64,000 nt of DNA from an uncultured Clostridium sp. (GCA_947253885.1 CAMYAO010000003.1:62001-126000), one strand, 5' to 3'. Positions 1-9,408 are shown, numbered from the stretch's first letter. Made by a program: numbers and translations. The notes: generated from the sequence alone by a model not told the origin.

Positions 1-875
1 GCCATCATGGCAATGATGGCATCCCGATTCAAGGCTGTTCCATCTGATAATACGGCAGACATTCGATCCACATCTGTATCAAAGATCAAACCCAAATCCG
101 CCTTGTTCGATACGGTCGCCTCAGAAATCGATGCCATAGCAATCTTGTCTTCCGGATTCGGAATATGATTCGGAAAAGACCCGTCCGGATTTAAAAACTG
201 ACTTCCCGATATGTCCGCTCCTAGCGGTAGAAGTACCTTTTGTGCAAAAAAACCGCCGGCTCCATTTCCGGCATCTACTACAATTTTCAGTCCATTTAGA
301 GGTTGCTCTCCGTCTCCCGCTTCTTCTCGAATATAGGATACCAGATGCTCCGCATAAACAGAAATCAGATCACAGTCTGTTTTCTCAGCCACTTCTTCTT
401 GCGGAAGCTCTTCCGGATACGCTTTTCCCGCAAGACTTAAAATTTCCCGAATATCCTTCTTTTCAAAACCGCCGTCTTTTCCGAAAAATTTCATTCCGTT
501 TCGATTAAACGGCAAATGACTGGCAGTGATCATACAGGCACCGTCATAGGCGGTTTCCTCATAAATCAAAGACATGTACATAGCCGGTGTGGAAGCCAAT
601 CCGCAGTCGACAATCCTTGCATCCGTTGAACGAACTCCAAGCATAAAATACCGTTTCATCTCCGGTCCGCTGATTCTGGAATCCGTTCCTACCGAAATAG
701 TCAGATCCCGGCATTGCTTTTGCAACAAACTTCCTAAGTAAACAGCAAATGCCTTCCCGATTCGATAAGCGACTTCTGCAGTTAAATTGACCTCTTCGTC
801 GGGGATCCCCTCCATTGCAATTCCCCGAATGTCACTTCCGTTTTGCAATGCTGATAATTCCACTGTTTCTAACAT
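1..875 (-). CDS. Phosphomannomutase/phosphoglucomutase, 3' part missing
   Basis: The frame is open from an ATG at 875 to the window edge, giving 291 codons, so the C-terminal part lies outside. It is an alpha-D-phosphohexomutase, which interconverts hexose 6- and 1-phosphates for cell-wall and polysaccharide precursors. Visible signatures are the phosphoserine loop (TASHLPFNRNG, a TASHNP variant) and the metal-binding loop DTDVDR near the open end. An AGAAAGGGAAGGA ribosome-binding site precedes the ATG. It starts only 13 bases after the histidine kinase stop, so it is the last visible gene of the mutS2-regulator-kinase-mutase run. Mannose versus glucose specificity cannot be decided from this part. 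Confidence 0.88.
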   Translation of the reverse strand, partial: MLETVELSALQNGSDIRGIAMEGIPDEEVNLTAEVAYRIGKAFAVYLGSLLQKQCRDLTISVGTDSRISGPEMKRYFMLGVRSTDARIVDCGLASTPAMYMSLIYEETAYDGACMITASHLPFNRNGMKFFGKDGGFEKKDIREILSLAGKAYPEELPQEEVAEKTDCDLISVYAEHLVSYIREEAGDGEQPLNGLKIVVDAGNGAGGFFAQKVLLPLGADISGSQFLNPDGSFPNHIPNPEDKIAMASISEATVSNKADLGLIFDTDVDRMSAVLSDGTALNRDAIIAMM

Positions 876-888
876 GTTCCTTCCCTTT

Positions 889-1908
889 CTAAGCAAGCGG
901 AAGACTGAAAATAAATTCCGTGCCGACATCCTCCGTACTTATTACATTGATATTTTCATTATGTGCGTGAATAATTTCCTTTACAATAGACAATCCTAAT
1001 CCGGTTCCCCTTTTATCCTTGCCTCTTGATGTATCCGTTTTATAAAAACGTTCCCAGATTTTATTGATACTGTCCTTCGGAATACCGATTCCGGAATCCT
1101 TTACAGAAATAAAACATTTTCCGTTTTGAATTCTGGTAGATACAGATACTTTAGAGTAATTAGAGCTGAATTTAATTGCATTGTCGATCAGATTATGTAT
1201 TACCTGATCAATTTTATCCTCATCTGCAGATACTAAAATCGGCTCTGAATACAGATTCAGCTCTAATGTAATATTTTTTTTTAGACAATTGCCCTCAAAT
1301 ATCTCTGTTGCCCTTCTGATCAGTCGATTCAAGTCAAACGACGTAATATTTAAAAGCTGTTTCTTCGTTCCGTATTTATTCAGTTCCAACAGATTGTCCG
1401 TCAATTTTTCCAGCCTGCCCGTCTCAAATAAAATAATATTAAAATACTTCTCCTGTGCTTCCGGGGGAATCGTACCGTCCGCCATCGCCTCTACAAATCC
1501 CTTAATTGAAGTAAGAGGAGAACGAAAATCATGTGACACATTTGAAATAAATTTTCTCTGATGATGCTCCAGCGAATCCAGCGAATCCGCCATATATCCC
1601 ATTGCATTCATCAGTTGTCCCAGTTCGGAATCCTTTGTGCTGGTAAGCTTAACAGAAAAATCTCCGTCCGCATAGGATTTTGCCGCCTCAGTTACCTTAT
1701 GCAGCGGCTTGTAGAGCCAGTAGTAGATTCCGATTATCAAAAGAAGCGACAAAAAATAGAGGATTCCTAACATTACATAGACAGCTGTAAAAAGATGTCG
1801 TTCTGCTTGAGAACGAAATAACAACGTAAATCCCGCTCCAAACAATATGAAAACCAGTCCGAAGCAGAGATAAAATCCTATAAACGGTTTCCAAAATTTA
1901 ACTCTCAT
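889..1908 (-). CDS. Membrane sensor histidine kinase
   Basis: A 339-residue PhoR/WalK-like kinase. Two membrane helices (about residues 10-31 and 42-66) enclose only about ten extracellular residues, so the stimulus is probably sensed in or at the membrane. A HAMP linker follows, then the HisKA phosphoacceptor in SHDFRSPLTS with His126. The ATPase domain shows the N box (HNLIDNAIKF), a DSGIGIP box and a GTGLGLSIV box, so it looks catalytically complete. It starts 8 bases after the response regulator stop and is clearly its partner. The signal cannot be read from the sequence. Confidence 0.9.
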   Translation of the reverse strand: MRVKFWKPFIGFYLCFGLVFILFGAGFTLLFRSQAERHLFTAVYVMLGILYFLSLLLIIGIYYWLYKPLHKVTEAAKSYADGDFSVKLTSTKDSELGQLMNAMGYMADSLDSLEHHQRKFISNVSHDFRSPLTSIKGFVEAMADGTIPPEAQEKYFNIILFETGRLEKLTDNLLELNKYGTKKQLLNITSFDLNRLIRRATEIFEGNCLKKNITLELNLYSEPILVSADEDKIDQVIHNLIDNAIKFSSNYSKVSVSTRIQNGKCFISVKDSGIGIPKDSINKIWERFYKTDTSRGKDKRGTGLGLSIVKEIIHAHNENINVISTEDVGTEFIFSLPLA

Positions 1909-1916
1909 ACACTTCC

Positions 1917-2615
1917 CTAGATTGTTTCAAATTTATAGCCGATTCCCCACACTGTGGAGATTTTCCAATGCTCATTATCCTGAATTTTCTTTCTCAGGCG
2001 CTTTACATGAACATCAACCGTACGGGTATCTCCCAGATATTCATACCCCCAGATGTGATCCAGCAACTGCTCTCTTGTAAATACCTGATTCGGTGATTTC
2101 GCCAAAAAGTATAATAATTCCAGTTCTTTTGGCGGCATATCTACCTGATGATTTTTATACAACACGGAATAATTGGTGCGATTTACCACCAAATCAGGAT
2201 ATTCCACACACTTAATCTCACTTCTGGAATCCTTTTTCAACGGCATCTGAAACCTGCGCAGCACTGCCTTTACTCTGGCAACCAGTTCTTTGCTGTCAAA
2301 CGGCTTTATCATGTAGTCATCCGCTCCAAGCTCCAATCCCAATACCTTATCAAACACTTCGCCCTTTGCAGACAGCATAATGATCGGTATATTGGAATGC
2401 TTGCGGATTTCCCGGCATATCTCATATCCGTCCATGCCCGGAAGCATGATATCCAAAAGAATCAGATCCGGTCCGAAGCTTTCGTATTCTCTCAGTGCAG
2501 CCTCTCCGTCCGGCAATATTTTTGTAGTATAACATTCCTTTGTCAAATAAAGTGAAATCAGCTCCGCTATATTTTCATCGTCATCTACAATTAAAATTTT
2601 TTGTTTTCCAATCAT
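1917..2615 (-). CDS. OmpR/PhoB-family response regulator
   Basis: A 232-residue two-domain regulator. The receiver domain has the acidic pair after ILIVDDD and phosphoacceptor Asp55 in LILLDIMLPG, with the conserved Lys in MIKPFD. The C-terminal winged helix has the usual TREQLLDHIWGYEY and DVHVKRLRKKI signatures. It lies 13 bases downstream of mutS2 and 8 bases upstream of its kinase, so the pair is probably read from the mutS2 promoter. Targets are unknown. Confidence 0.92.
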   Translation of the reverse strand: MIGKQKILIVDDDENIAELISLYLTKECYTTKILPDGEAALREYESFGPDLILLDIMLPGMDGYEICREIRKHSNIPIIMLSAKGEVFDKVLGLELGADDYMIKPFDSKELVARVKAVLRRFQMPLKKDSRSEIKCVEYPDLVVNRTNYSVLYKNHQVDMPPKELELLYFLAKSPNQVFTREQLLDHIWGYEYLGDTRTVDVHVKRLRKKIQDNEHWKISTVWGIGYKFETI

Positions 2616-2628
2616 ATCTTATCCCCTA

Positions 2629-5004
2629 TCAAAACTCAACTATGGTAACGCCTGCATCACCTTCTCCGTATTCAGCCAGATGAAAACTTTTAACAATTCT
2701 TTGGCCGCGCAAATACTCATGTACCGCCCTTCTGAGGGCACCAGATCCCTTTCCGTGGACTACCCGCACATTATTCAGGTGTGCGATATACGCATCGTCA
2801 AGATATTTATCCAGCATTGCAATTGCCTCATCTGCACGCTTCCCTATCAAATTGATCTCCGCCTTTGCAGTCTGGCTTTTCGCCATTTTCAGTTTTCCGA
2901 TTGTTGTCTTGTTTTGCAGAACCGCCGGAGAAATATCATCATCTAATAAGATCAAATCTTTGATATTCACCTCATATTTTAAGATTCCCATCTGTACAGT
3001 CAGATTTCCTTTTTTATTTGGAAGCGTATGAACAATTCCTTTTAGATTCATACTTAATACCTTTACCGAATCTCCTATTTGAAGCTTCTTCGGTACATTG
3101 TGATTCGGAATAACCGGCTTTTTGATATCGGAACTCTTTCTATTTGCCTTATCCATTTCCTTTCGGACACGGTTGCGTTCGCGCTCCATTTGTGCAGAAT
3201 CAATCCCGGCTTTTCCGAATTTCCGGAACTTCTTAATGGTATCGTCCGCGATTTCTTTTGCCTCTCTTAAAATCTGTGATGCCTGCTCATTTGCCTCTCT
3301 CAAAATCTTATCTTTGCTGTTGGTAATCTTATTCTGCTTTTCCTCCAACTGCACCTTCAACTGTTCAATTTCTTTTTTATAGCTTTCAATCTGTAATTGC
3401 TCCTGCTCCACTGTCTTTCTGGTCGCTTCCAGATCTGCAATAACATCCTCAAAACTCTCTTCTTCTTTTGAAATCTGTCCCTTTGCATCTTCAATTAATC
3501 GATCTGGCAATCCCAGTTTTCCGGAAATTGCAAATGCATTACTTTTTCCCGGCACTCCGATTAAAAGACGATACGTCGGACTAAGTGTTGCCACGTCAAA
3601 CTCACAGCTGGCATTCTCCACTCCGCTTGTAGACAATGCATATACTTTTAATTCACTGTAATGTGTGGTAGACATTGCATAGGTACCTCTAAGATGCAGC
3701 TCTTCTAATATTGCTACTGCCAGAGCCGCTCCCTCTGTCGGATCCGTTCCTGCACAAAGTTCATCAAACAGCACCAGTGAATTGTGATCCGCTTTCTTCA
3801 AAATCTCCACAATATTGGTCATATGAGAAGAAAAGGTACTCAAACTCTGCTCGATGCTCTGTTCATCTCCGATATCCGCATATACCTCCTCAAAAATCGC
3901 CAACTTCGAATGATCCGCTGCAGGAATCGGAAGCCCCGCCTGTCCCATTAGGGTAAACAGACCGACAGTTTTCAAAGAAACCGTCTTTCCTCCCGTATTA
4001 GGACCGGTTACCACCAACAACTGAAAATCTTCTCCCAACCGGACAGTGATCGGAACCACTTTTTTAGGATCCAATAAAGGATGACGTCCTTTTTTTATAT
4101 GGATTATATGATCCTTATTGAAATCCGGTGTCATACCGTTGTAAGAATTCGCATATTTTGCCTTTGCAAAAATAAAATCCAGTTCCGACAAAAGCTGATA
4201 GTCGGTCTCCAACTCCGTTGCATGCTCTGCCACTCTTTCACTTAAATCTGCCAGAATCTTTTCGATCTCTTCATCTTCTTTTAGTCCGGCCTCTTTTAAC
4301 TCATTATTCAACTTCACCACAGCCATCGGTTCTACAAAAAGCGTAGATCCACTTGCAGACTGATCATGTATCATACCGGGAACCTGTGCTTTATACTCCG
4401 CCTTAACCGGAAGACAGTATCTCCCCCCTCTCATAGTGACAAGGGCATCCTGCAGGTAAGTTCTGCCCGCATTGCTGTTTACAATACGGTTTAAAGATGT
4501 ACGAATCCGATCCTTTATCAAATTCATCTGCCTGCGCACACCTGCCAGTCCGGGACTTGCTTCATCCGCCATTTCTTCATCCGATATAATACATCGCTTA
4601 ATCTCATCGGAAACCGGAGTTAACGGTACCAGTCCCTCAAACATAGCAGTTAAGGTGTCCTCTGTTTCGTCCTCCCTTGCGGCTCTTCCGAAACTTTTTG
4701 CCCTTTTTGCGATCTCCAAAATACGACACACTACCAGCAGCTCCGTCATATTTAAAGACCCGCCTATTTCTAACCGCCGCAATATCCCGTTCGGATTCTG
4801 TAATCCTCCAAAGCTGACAGAACCTTTTTTGAACAGTCGCGCCATCGCATCCGCTGTTTCCCTCTGTGCTCTTTCGATTTTTTCACGATCCGTCATCGGC
4901 AAAAGATGCAGACACTTTTTCTTTCCCGCTTCCGAAGAGGCAAACTCCTGTAATTTTTCTATTATTTTGTCATACTCTAATGTTTTTAATACTTTTTTAT
5001 TCAT
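2629..5004 (-). CDS. mutS2: MutS2 endonuclease/ribosome-collision ATPase
   Basis: MutS2 resembles the MutS core and clamp without the mismatch-recognition domains. It has the ATPase loop GPNTGGKT, a Walker B-type segment (LVLFDELCAGTDP), a long Lys/Glu-rich coiled coil and a C-terminal Smr domain with HGKGSG near the end. In the family it suppresses homologous recombination, and in Bacillus it splits collided ribosomes. Two ATGs are possible, at 5010 (793 aa) and 5004 (791 aa). I prefer 5004 because a good -10 hexamer ends at 5011, next to the first ATG, and neither ATG has a Shine-Dalgarno sequence, so the mRNA may begin at or near the second ATG. The gene is divergent from nox. Confidence 0.9.
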   Translation of the reverse strand: MNKKVLKTLEYDKIIEKLQEFASSEAGKKKCLHLLPMTDREKIERAQRETADAMARLFKKGSVSFGGLQNPNGILRRLEIGGSLNMTELLVVCRILEIAKRAKSFGRAAREDETEDTLTAMFEGLVPLTPVSDEIKRCIISDEEMADEASPGLAGVRRQMNLIKDRIRTSLNRIVNSNAGRTYLQDALVTMRGGRYCLPVKAEYKAQVPGMIHDQSASGSTLFVEPMAVVKLNNELKEAGLKEDEEIEKILADLSERVAEHATELETDYQLLSELDFIFAKAKYANSYNGMTPDFNKDHIIHIKKGRHPLLDPKKVVPITVRLGEDFQLLVVTGPNTGGKTVSLKTVGLFTLMGQAGLPIPAADHSKLAIFEEVYADIGDEQSIEQSLSTFSSHMTNIVEILKKADHNSLVLFDELCAGTDPTEGAALAVAILEELHLRGTYAMSTTHYSELKVYALSTSGVENASCEFDVATLSPTYRLLIGVPGKSNAFAISGKLGLPDRLIEDAKGQISKEEESFEDVIADLEATRKTVEQEQLQIESYKKEIEQLKVQLEEKQNKITNSKDKILREANEQASQILREAKEIADDTIKKFRKFGKAGIDSAQMERERNRVRKEMDKANRKSSDIKKPVIPNHNVPKKLQIGDSVKVLSMNLKGIVHTLPNKKGNLTVQMGILKYEVNIKDLILLDDDISPAVLQNKTTIGKLKMAKSQTAKAEINLIGKRADEAIAMLDKYLDDAYIAHLNNVRVVHGKGSGALRRAVHEYLRGQRIVKSFHLAEYGEGDAGVTIVEF

Positions 5005-5010
5005 GTTCAT

Positions 5011-5039
5011 ATTTTAACCTAAAACCCTATTATTTTCAA
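5011..5039 (-). promoter_or_regulatory. mutS2 promoter abutting the start codon
   Basis: On the minus strand TTGAAA (5039-5034) and TAAAAT (5016-5011) are separated by exactly 17 bases. The -10 box directly touches ATG 5010. Normal spacing puts the transcription start around 5005-5003, over the second ATG, which would make a leaderless transcript. Confidence 0.6.
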
Positions 5040-5067
5040 AAAAATTGAACTTCTTTTTTAACTAGAC

Positions 5068-5096
5068 TTTACAACTCTATTTTTACGTAGTAACAT
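5068..5096 (+). promoter_or_regulatory. nox promoter
   Basis: TTTACA (5068-5073), a 17-base spacer and TAACAT (5091-5096). It lies 44 bases upstream of the NADH oxidase ATG and just upstream of the candidate Rex site. Confidence 0.5.
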
Positions 5097-5110
5097 AGGG
5101 GTAACTAAAA

Positions 5111-5128
5111 TTGTATATTTTTTCACAA
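5111..5128 (+). promoter_or_regulatory. Candidate Rex operator
   Basis: TTGTATA-TTTT-TTCACAA is an 18-base 7-4-7 imperfect palindrome. Its right half matches the Rex consensus TTGTGAA/TTCACAA fully and its left half at 5 of 7 positions. It sits between the promoter and the AAGGAG of nox, where a repressor would block transcription. Rex is a NADH/NAD+ sensor and NADH oxidase is a typical target. The Rex gene itself is not in the window. Confidence 0.5.
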
Positions 5129-5139
5129 GGAGAAAAAGA

Positions 5140-6468
5140 ATGAAAATAGTAATTATCGGAACTAACCATGCGGGGATTGCCGCTGCAAACACATTATTAG
5201 ATAATTATCCAGGAAATGAGATTGTTCTGATCGATCGAAATTCCAATCTGAGCTATCTCGGATGCGGTACCGCTCTTTGGGTCGGAAGACAGATTGATTC
5301 TTATGAGGGGCTCTTTTACACAAAAGCAGAAGACTTTTCCGCAAAGGGTGCCCGGATTTCTTTAGAAACAGAAGTAACCCGAATTGACTTTCAGCAAAAA
5401 ATTGTATATGGAACAAAAAAAGACGGTTCTGACTTTTCCGAAACCTATGATAAATTGATTTTGGCAACTGGGTCTTTGCCGATCAATCCTACCTTACCTC
5501 GTAACGATCTGGACGGATTGGAATTTTTAAAGCTCTTCCAGGAAGGACAGGCGGTAGATAAGTGGATCAGCCGTGACGATGTCAAGGAAGTAGCCGTAAT
5601 CGGAGCCGGCTATATCGGTGTTGAGATAGCGGAAGCAGCCATTCGCCGCGGTAAAAACGTTCGTCTGTTTGATATTGCACCAACCTCTCTTGCAAGTTAT
5701 TATGATCCGTGGTTTGCTGAAGATATGGATAAAACTTTGGCAGAAAATGGAGTAGAAACTCATTTCGGCGAAAGGGTTACAGAGTACAAAGGATATAAAC
5801 GTGTATCTTCTATTGTGACTGACAAGGGAGAATACCCGGCAGACCTCGTTATCAATGCGATCGGCTTCGTTCCAAACAATGCATTAGGTAAAGACCATTT
5901 AAAACTGTTCAAAAACGGTGCCTATATCGTAGATCGTCATCAACAGACTTCAGACCCAGATGTATATGCTGTAGGTGATTGTGCTACCATTTACTCCAAT
6001 GCATTGAGACAGGACACCTATATTGCGTTGGCGACAAATGCCGTTCGTTCCGGTATTATTGCCGGGCATAACGTAGGCGGTACACCGTTGGAAGCAATCG
6101 GAGTACAGGGTTCCAATGCCATCTGCGTATTCGGTCAAACTCTTACATCTACCGGTCTTTCTGTTACAGCTGCACAAAAAGCGGGATTGGAAGTAAGTTA
6201 TACAGACTTTGAAGACCTGCAGCGTCCTGCCTTTATGAAAGAAAATGCCAACGTTAAGATTCGTATTGTGTATGAAACAGCAAGTCGACGGGTGGTCGGT
6301 GCACAGATTTCTTCTACCTGTGATATTTCTATGAATATTCACATGTATTCACTGGCCATTGAAGAGGGTGTCACAATTGACAAATTAAAGCTATTGGATA
6401 TCTTTTTCTTACCGCACTTCAATCAACCTTATAACTATCTGACAATGGCTGCCTTAAATGCAAAATAA
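5140..6468 (+). CDS. nox: NADH oxidase, water-forming type
   Basis: A 442-residue flavoprotein of the NADH oxidase/CoA-disulfide reductase group. The FAD-binding motif is at the N terminus (GTNHAGIAAANTL), the redox cysteine is Cys42 in SYLGCG, the NAD-binding motif is VIGAGYIGVEIAEA, and the C-terminal dimerisation domain follows. A single redox cysteine at this position is typical of four-electron enzymes that reduce O2 to water and regenerate NAD+; a CoA-disulfide reductase cannot be fully excluded. The start is set by AAGGAG eight bases before the ATG. It is a single-gene unit with its own promoter, Rex-like site and terminator, consistent with oxygen protection in an anaerobe. Confidence 0.88.
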   Translation: MKIVIIGTNHAGIAAANTLLDNYPGNEIVLIDRNSNLSYLGCGTALWVGRQIDSYEGLFYTKAEDFSAKGARISLETEVTRIDFQQKIVYGTKKDGSDFSETYDKLILATGSLPINPTLPRNDLDGLEFLKLFQEGQAVDKWISRDDVKEVAVIGAGYIGVEIAEAAIRRGKNVRLFDIAPTSLASYYDPWFAEDMDKTLAENGVETHFGERVTEYKGYKRVSSIVTDKGEYPADLVINAIGFVPNNALGKDHLKLFKNGAYIVDRHQQTSDPDVYAVGDCATIYSNALRQDTYIALATNAVRSGIIAGHNVGGTPLEAIGVQGSNAICVFGQTLTSTGLSVTAAQKAGLEVSYTDFEDLQRPAFMKENANVKIRIVYETASRRVVGAQISSTCDISMNIHMYSLAIEEGVTIDKLKLLDIFFLPHFNQPYNYLTMAALNAK

Positions 6469-6481
6469 CATCCGAATGTAT

Positions 6482-6524
6482 AAAAGTTCCATGAATCGAA
6501 GTGACTGGTTCATGGAACTTTTTT
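6482..6524 (+). terminator. nox terminator
   Basis: A 14-bp perfect stem, AAAAGTTCCATGAA paired with TTCATGGAACTTTT, around a 13-base loop and ending in a T run, 13 bases after the nox stop. Confidence 0.85.
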
Positions 6525-6544
6525 CATCTTCAGACAGCTTAATA

Positions 6545-6576
6545 TAAAAAACGCAGCAGTTATAAAAACTGCCGCG
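6545..6576 (-). terminator. Terminator of the ribosomal protein cluster
   Basis: On the minus strand a stem CGCGGCAGTT/AACTGCTGCG, with one mismatch and a 5-base loop, is followed by TTTTTT. It begins 46 bases beyond the rplQ stop. With the nox terminator it insulates two converging units. Confidence 0.8.
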
Positions 6577-6622
6577 CCCTCTAACTCATAAAACAGTGAT
6601 TTGTTCTGAATTCTGATGAATA

Positions 6623-7147
6623 TTAAACTAACTCAAGAACAACTTCCATTGCTCCGTCACCTTTACGAGGTCCGATCTTAATGATACGGGTATAACCACC
6701 GTTACGTCCAACGTATTTTGGTGCAATCTCAGTAAATAATTTATCTACTAAATCTACCTTCACAACATCTGCTTTCTTAGGAGCAGATTCTGTCACAGGA
6801 TAAAGAACCTTTAACATTTCTCTTCTTGCATGCAAACGAGATGGAAGATCTTTTTTGATTTCTTTATCTACTTCGTCATATACTGTTACTCGCTTACCGT
6901 CTACCTCTTCTTTTATACGTTTTCCATCTGCATCCTTACGTGCAACTTTTGCTTTTACAGTAACTGTTTCAAAGTTGTCTTTTTCTTTTACAGCAGATGC
7001 AATCAATCCGTCTACCAGCTTGCGAACTTCTTTTGCTCTCGCTTCAGTAGTAATGATCTTTCCGTGATGGATCAATGCTGTAATCTGTGATCTGAGTAAT
7101 GCTTTTCTTTGATCGGATGTACGACCTAATTTACGATATTTTGCCAT
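6623..7147 (-). CDS. rplQ: 50S ribosomal protein L17
   Basis: The N terminus MAKYRKLGRTSDQRKALLR and the C-terminal NGGYTRIIKIGPRKGD are classic L17. The start is the ATG at 7147, placed right behind AAGGAGGAAAAA; an upstream in-frame ATG at 7174 lacks such a site. At 174 residues it is clearly longer than the usual 115-130. The extra residues form a charged Lys/Glu/Asp-rich insertion between about positions 50 and 140, splitting the family core. It is the last gene of the cluster, 184 bases after rpoA. Confidence 0.93.
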   Translation of the reverse strand: MAKYRKLGRTSDQRKALLRSQITALIHHGKIITTEARAKEVRKLVDGLIASAVKEKDNFETVTVKAKVARKDADGKRIKEEVDGKRVTVYDEVDKEIKKDLPSRLHARREMLKVLYPVTESAPKKADVVKVDLVDKLFTEIAPKYVGRNGGYTRIIKIGPRKGDGAMEVVLELV

Positions 7148-7331
7148 TTTTTCCTCCTTTGTGGTCCATTTCACAACGCATCTTCGGACTTACTTGTGAG
7201 ATGTATGCTTCCTCCACGCATGGCTGACAGTCAGACGCTTGCAGTCTTACTCTTCCTGCCATAGTTAATAATTTATCTGTAAACAGCCTAATTTTAACAT
7301 TTCAAACAAAAATAGTCTGTTTTACAATTCT

Positions 7332-8294
7332 TTATTCTTCACTTGTATTCAATGATAAGCCCAGCTCATCCAACTTTGCAAGTACTTCTTCCAATGACTT
7401 ACGACCAAGATTACGTACCTTCATCATGTCATCCGGTGTTTTATTCGTTAAATCCTCAACGGTATTGATACCGGCTCTCTTTAAGCAGTTATAAGAACGA
7501 ACGGACAACTCCAATTCATCGATATTTAACTCCATAACCTTTTCCTTGGAAGAGTCTTCGTTTTCTACCATAACCTCTGCTTCAATCCCCTTTTCAGAAA
7601 GATTAATAAACAGACTTAAATGCTCGCTCAATACTTTTGCTGCCAGACTTACTGCCTCGTCCGGACTCAAAGTTCCGTTAGTATATACTTCCAATGTCAA
7701 TTTGTCGTAATCTGTAACCTGACCGACACGGGTATTTTGAACGGAAAGATTTACACGTTCTACCGGTGTATAGATTGAATCTACCGCAATGATACCGATA
7801 TCCAGACCTTCATGCTTATTCTTATCGGCACTGATATAACCTCTGCCTTTTGTAATAGTCAATTCAATGTATAATCTGGTATCTGCACCGCCGTTTAAAT
7901 GTGCAATCTCTAAATCCGGATTAAGAATCTGAATATCCGAATCCACCTTAATATCCGCTGCTGTTACAACGGTTCTGTCATCCGTAACATCAATGTAAGC
8001 AACCTTAGCCTCATCCGATGGGCTTGTGTTCTTAATTGCAAGGTTTTTGATATTAAGAATTATTTCCGCTACATCCTCTTTTACACCTGGAATGGAACCA
8101 AACTCATGCAGCACACCGTCAATCTTCACCTGACTGACAGCAGCTCCGGGTAGGGATGACAGCATGATTCTTCTTAGTGAATTACCAAGTGTTGTACCAT
8201 AGCCTCGCTCCAGTGGTTCTACGACAAATCTGCCGTATCTATTGTCTTGTGAAATCTCAGCAATTTCAATTTTTGGTGTTTCAAATTCGAACAC
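7332..8294 (-). CDS. rpoA: RNA polymerase subunit alpha
   Basis: 320 residues, the normal length. The N-terminal assembly domain contains [20 protein letters not shown], and the C-terminal DNA- and activator-contact domain contains [16 protein letters not shown] and [10 protein letters not shown]. It dimerises and nucleates polymerase assembly. It lies between rpsD and rplQ, as is usual. A strong hairpin lies in the 79-base gap before it. Confidence 0.97.
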   Translation of the reverse strand: MFEFETPKIEIAEISQDNRYGRFVVEPLERGYGTTLGNSLRRIMLSSLPGAAVSQVKIDGVLHEFGSIPGVKEDVAEIILNIKNLAIKNTSPSDEAKVAYIDVTDDRTVVTAADIKVDSDIQILNPDLEIAHLNGGADTRLYIELTITKGRGYISADKNKHEGLDIGIIAVDSIYTPVERVNLSVQNTRVGQVTDYDKLTLEVYTNGTLSPDEAVSLAAKVLSEHLSLFINLSEKGIEAEVMVENEDSSKEKVMELNIDELELSVRSYNCLKRAGINTVEDLTNKTPDDMMKVRNLGRKSLEEVLAKLDELGLSLNTSEE

Positions 8295-8321
8295 TGCAAT
8301 GTCCCTCCTTTATGAGTACGG

Positions 8322-8351
8322 AAAGTGCCGGCACAAATGTGCTGACACTTT
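8322..8351 (-). other. Intercistronic hairpin between rpsD and rpoA
   Basis: A 14-base stem (AAAGTGCCGGCACA paired with TGTGCTGACACTTT on the plus strand) with a two-base loop and two imperfect positions. No T run follows on the minus strand, so it is more likely an mRNA stability or processing element than a terminator. Confidence 0.55.
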
Positions 8352-8373
8352 TTCCGCTAATGCGCTACATTAA

Positions 8374-8967
8374 TTATTTAGAATATAACTCGACAATTAA
8401 CATTTCATCTACAGGTACATCGATCTGATCACGCTTTGGCAATTCAGCAACAACACCTTTCAGATTTTCCTGATCACACTCCAGCCATTCAGGAACCAAA
8501 CGTCCGCCGGCAACTTCCAAGATATCTTTGTATCTCTGCATTGACTTGCATTTTTCTTTGATTTCGATTGTATCACCTGCCTTGATCAGGTAAGAAGGAA
8601 TATTTACCTGCTTGCCGTTTACCAAAACATGCTTATGACCTACAATCTGTCTTGCTTCTCTTCTTGTTCTTGCAAAACCAAGACGGAAGATTACGTTATC
8701 CAGTCTTGTTTCCAGCATGATCATAAGGTTTTCACCGGTCATGCCTTTCATTCTATCTGCTCTTTCATAGTAGTTATGGAAAGGTTTTTCCAATACACCA
8801 TAAATGAATTTTGCTTTCTGTTTTTCTCTTAACTGTAAACCGTACTCAGACATTTTACGGTTTCCACGTAAAGATTTTCTGTTTGATTTTTTATCGATAC
8901 CTAAATATGCAGGCTCAATACCGAGGGATCTGCATCTTTTAAGAACAGGTACTCTATTTACTGCCAT
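8374..8967 (-). CDS. rpsD: 30S ribosomal protein S4
   Basis: 197 residues with the S4 RNA-binding domain ([33 protein letters not shown]). It is a primary 16S rRNA binder that organises the 5' domain, and in many bacteria it is an autogenous repressor. The N terminus lacks the four-cysteine zinc motif, so this is the zinc-independent form. It follows rpsK by 17 bases with a good AGGAGG. Confidence 0.96.
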   Translation of the reverse strand: MAVNRVPVLKRCRSLGIEPAYLGIDKKSNRKSLRGNRKMSEYGLQLREKQKAKFIYGVLEKPFHNYYERADRMKGMTGENLMIMLETRLDNVIFRLGFARTRREARQIVGHKHVLVNGKQVNIPSYLIKAGDTIEIKEKCKSMQRYKDILEVAGGRLVPEWLECDQENLKGVVAELPKRDQIDVPVDEMLIVELYSK

Positions 8968-8984
8968 CTGGCTACACCTCCTGA

Positions 8985-9380
8985 TTAAACTCTTCTACGT
9001 TTTGGTGGACGACATCCGTTGTGTGGTACCGGAGTTACGTCTGTAATAGAAGTAACTGCCAAACCATTTGCGGATAACGCACGGATCGCAGCTTCTCTAC
9101 CTGAACCCGGACCTTTTACAAAAACGTCAACTGTTTTTAAACCATGAATAAGAGCTGCTTTCGTAGCAGTCTCTGCTGCCATCTGTGCAGCATATGGAGT
9201 AGATTTCCTTGAACCTCTAAAACCTAGACCACCGGCACTTGCCCATGACAAAGCATTACCCTGAGCATCTGTCAAAGTAACGATTGTATTATTAAAGGAA
9301 GACTGAATATGTGCCTGTCCGCGTTCAACGTTTTTCTTTACGTGCTTTTTAGTCACTTTACGTGTAACTTTTTTAGCCAT
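8985..9380 (-). CDS. rpsK: 30S ribosomal protein S11
   Basis: 131 residues. The basic N-terminal tail ([19 protein letters not shown]) and the C-terminal motif [18 protein letters not shown] are diagnostic. It lines the mRNA exit cleft on the 30S platform. It sits 28 bases after rpsM. Confidence 0.97.
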   Translation of the reverse strand: MAKKVTRKVTKKHVKKNVERGQAHIQSSFNNTIVTLTDAQGNALSWASAGGLGFRGSRKSTPYAAQMAAETATKAALIHGLKTVDVFVKGPGSGREAAIRALSANGLAVTSITDVTPVPHNGCRPPKRRRV

Positions 9381-9408
9381 ACTAAACTAACCTACTTTCT
9401 TTTATCTG

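Noticed and set aside
7148..7331. A short open frame in the rpoA-rplQ gap
   Set aside because: About 43 codons, no ribosome-binding site, not resembling any known protein, and it runs into the rplQ start.
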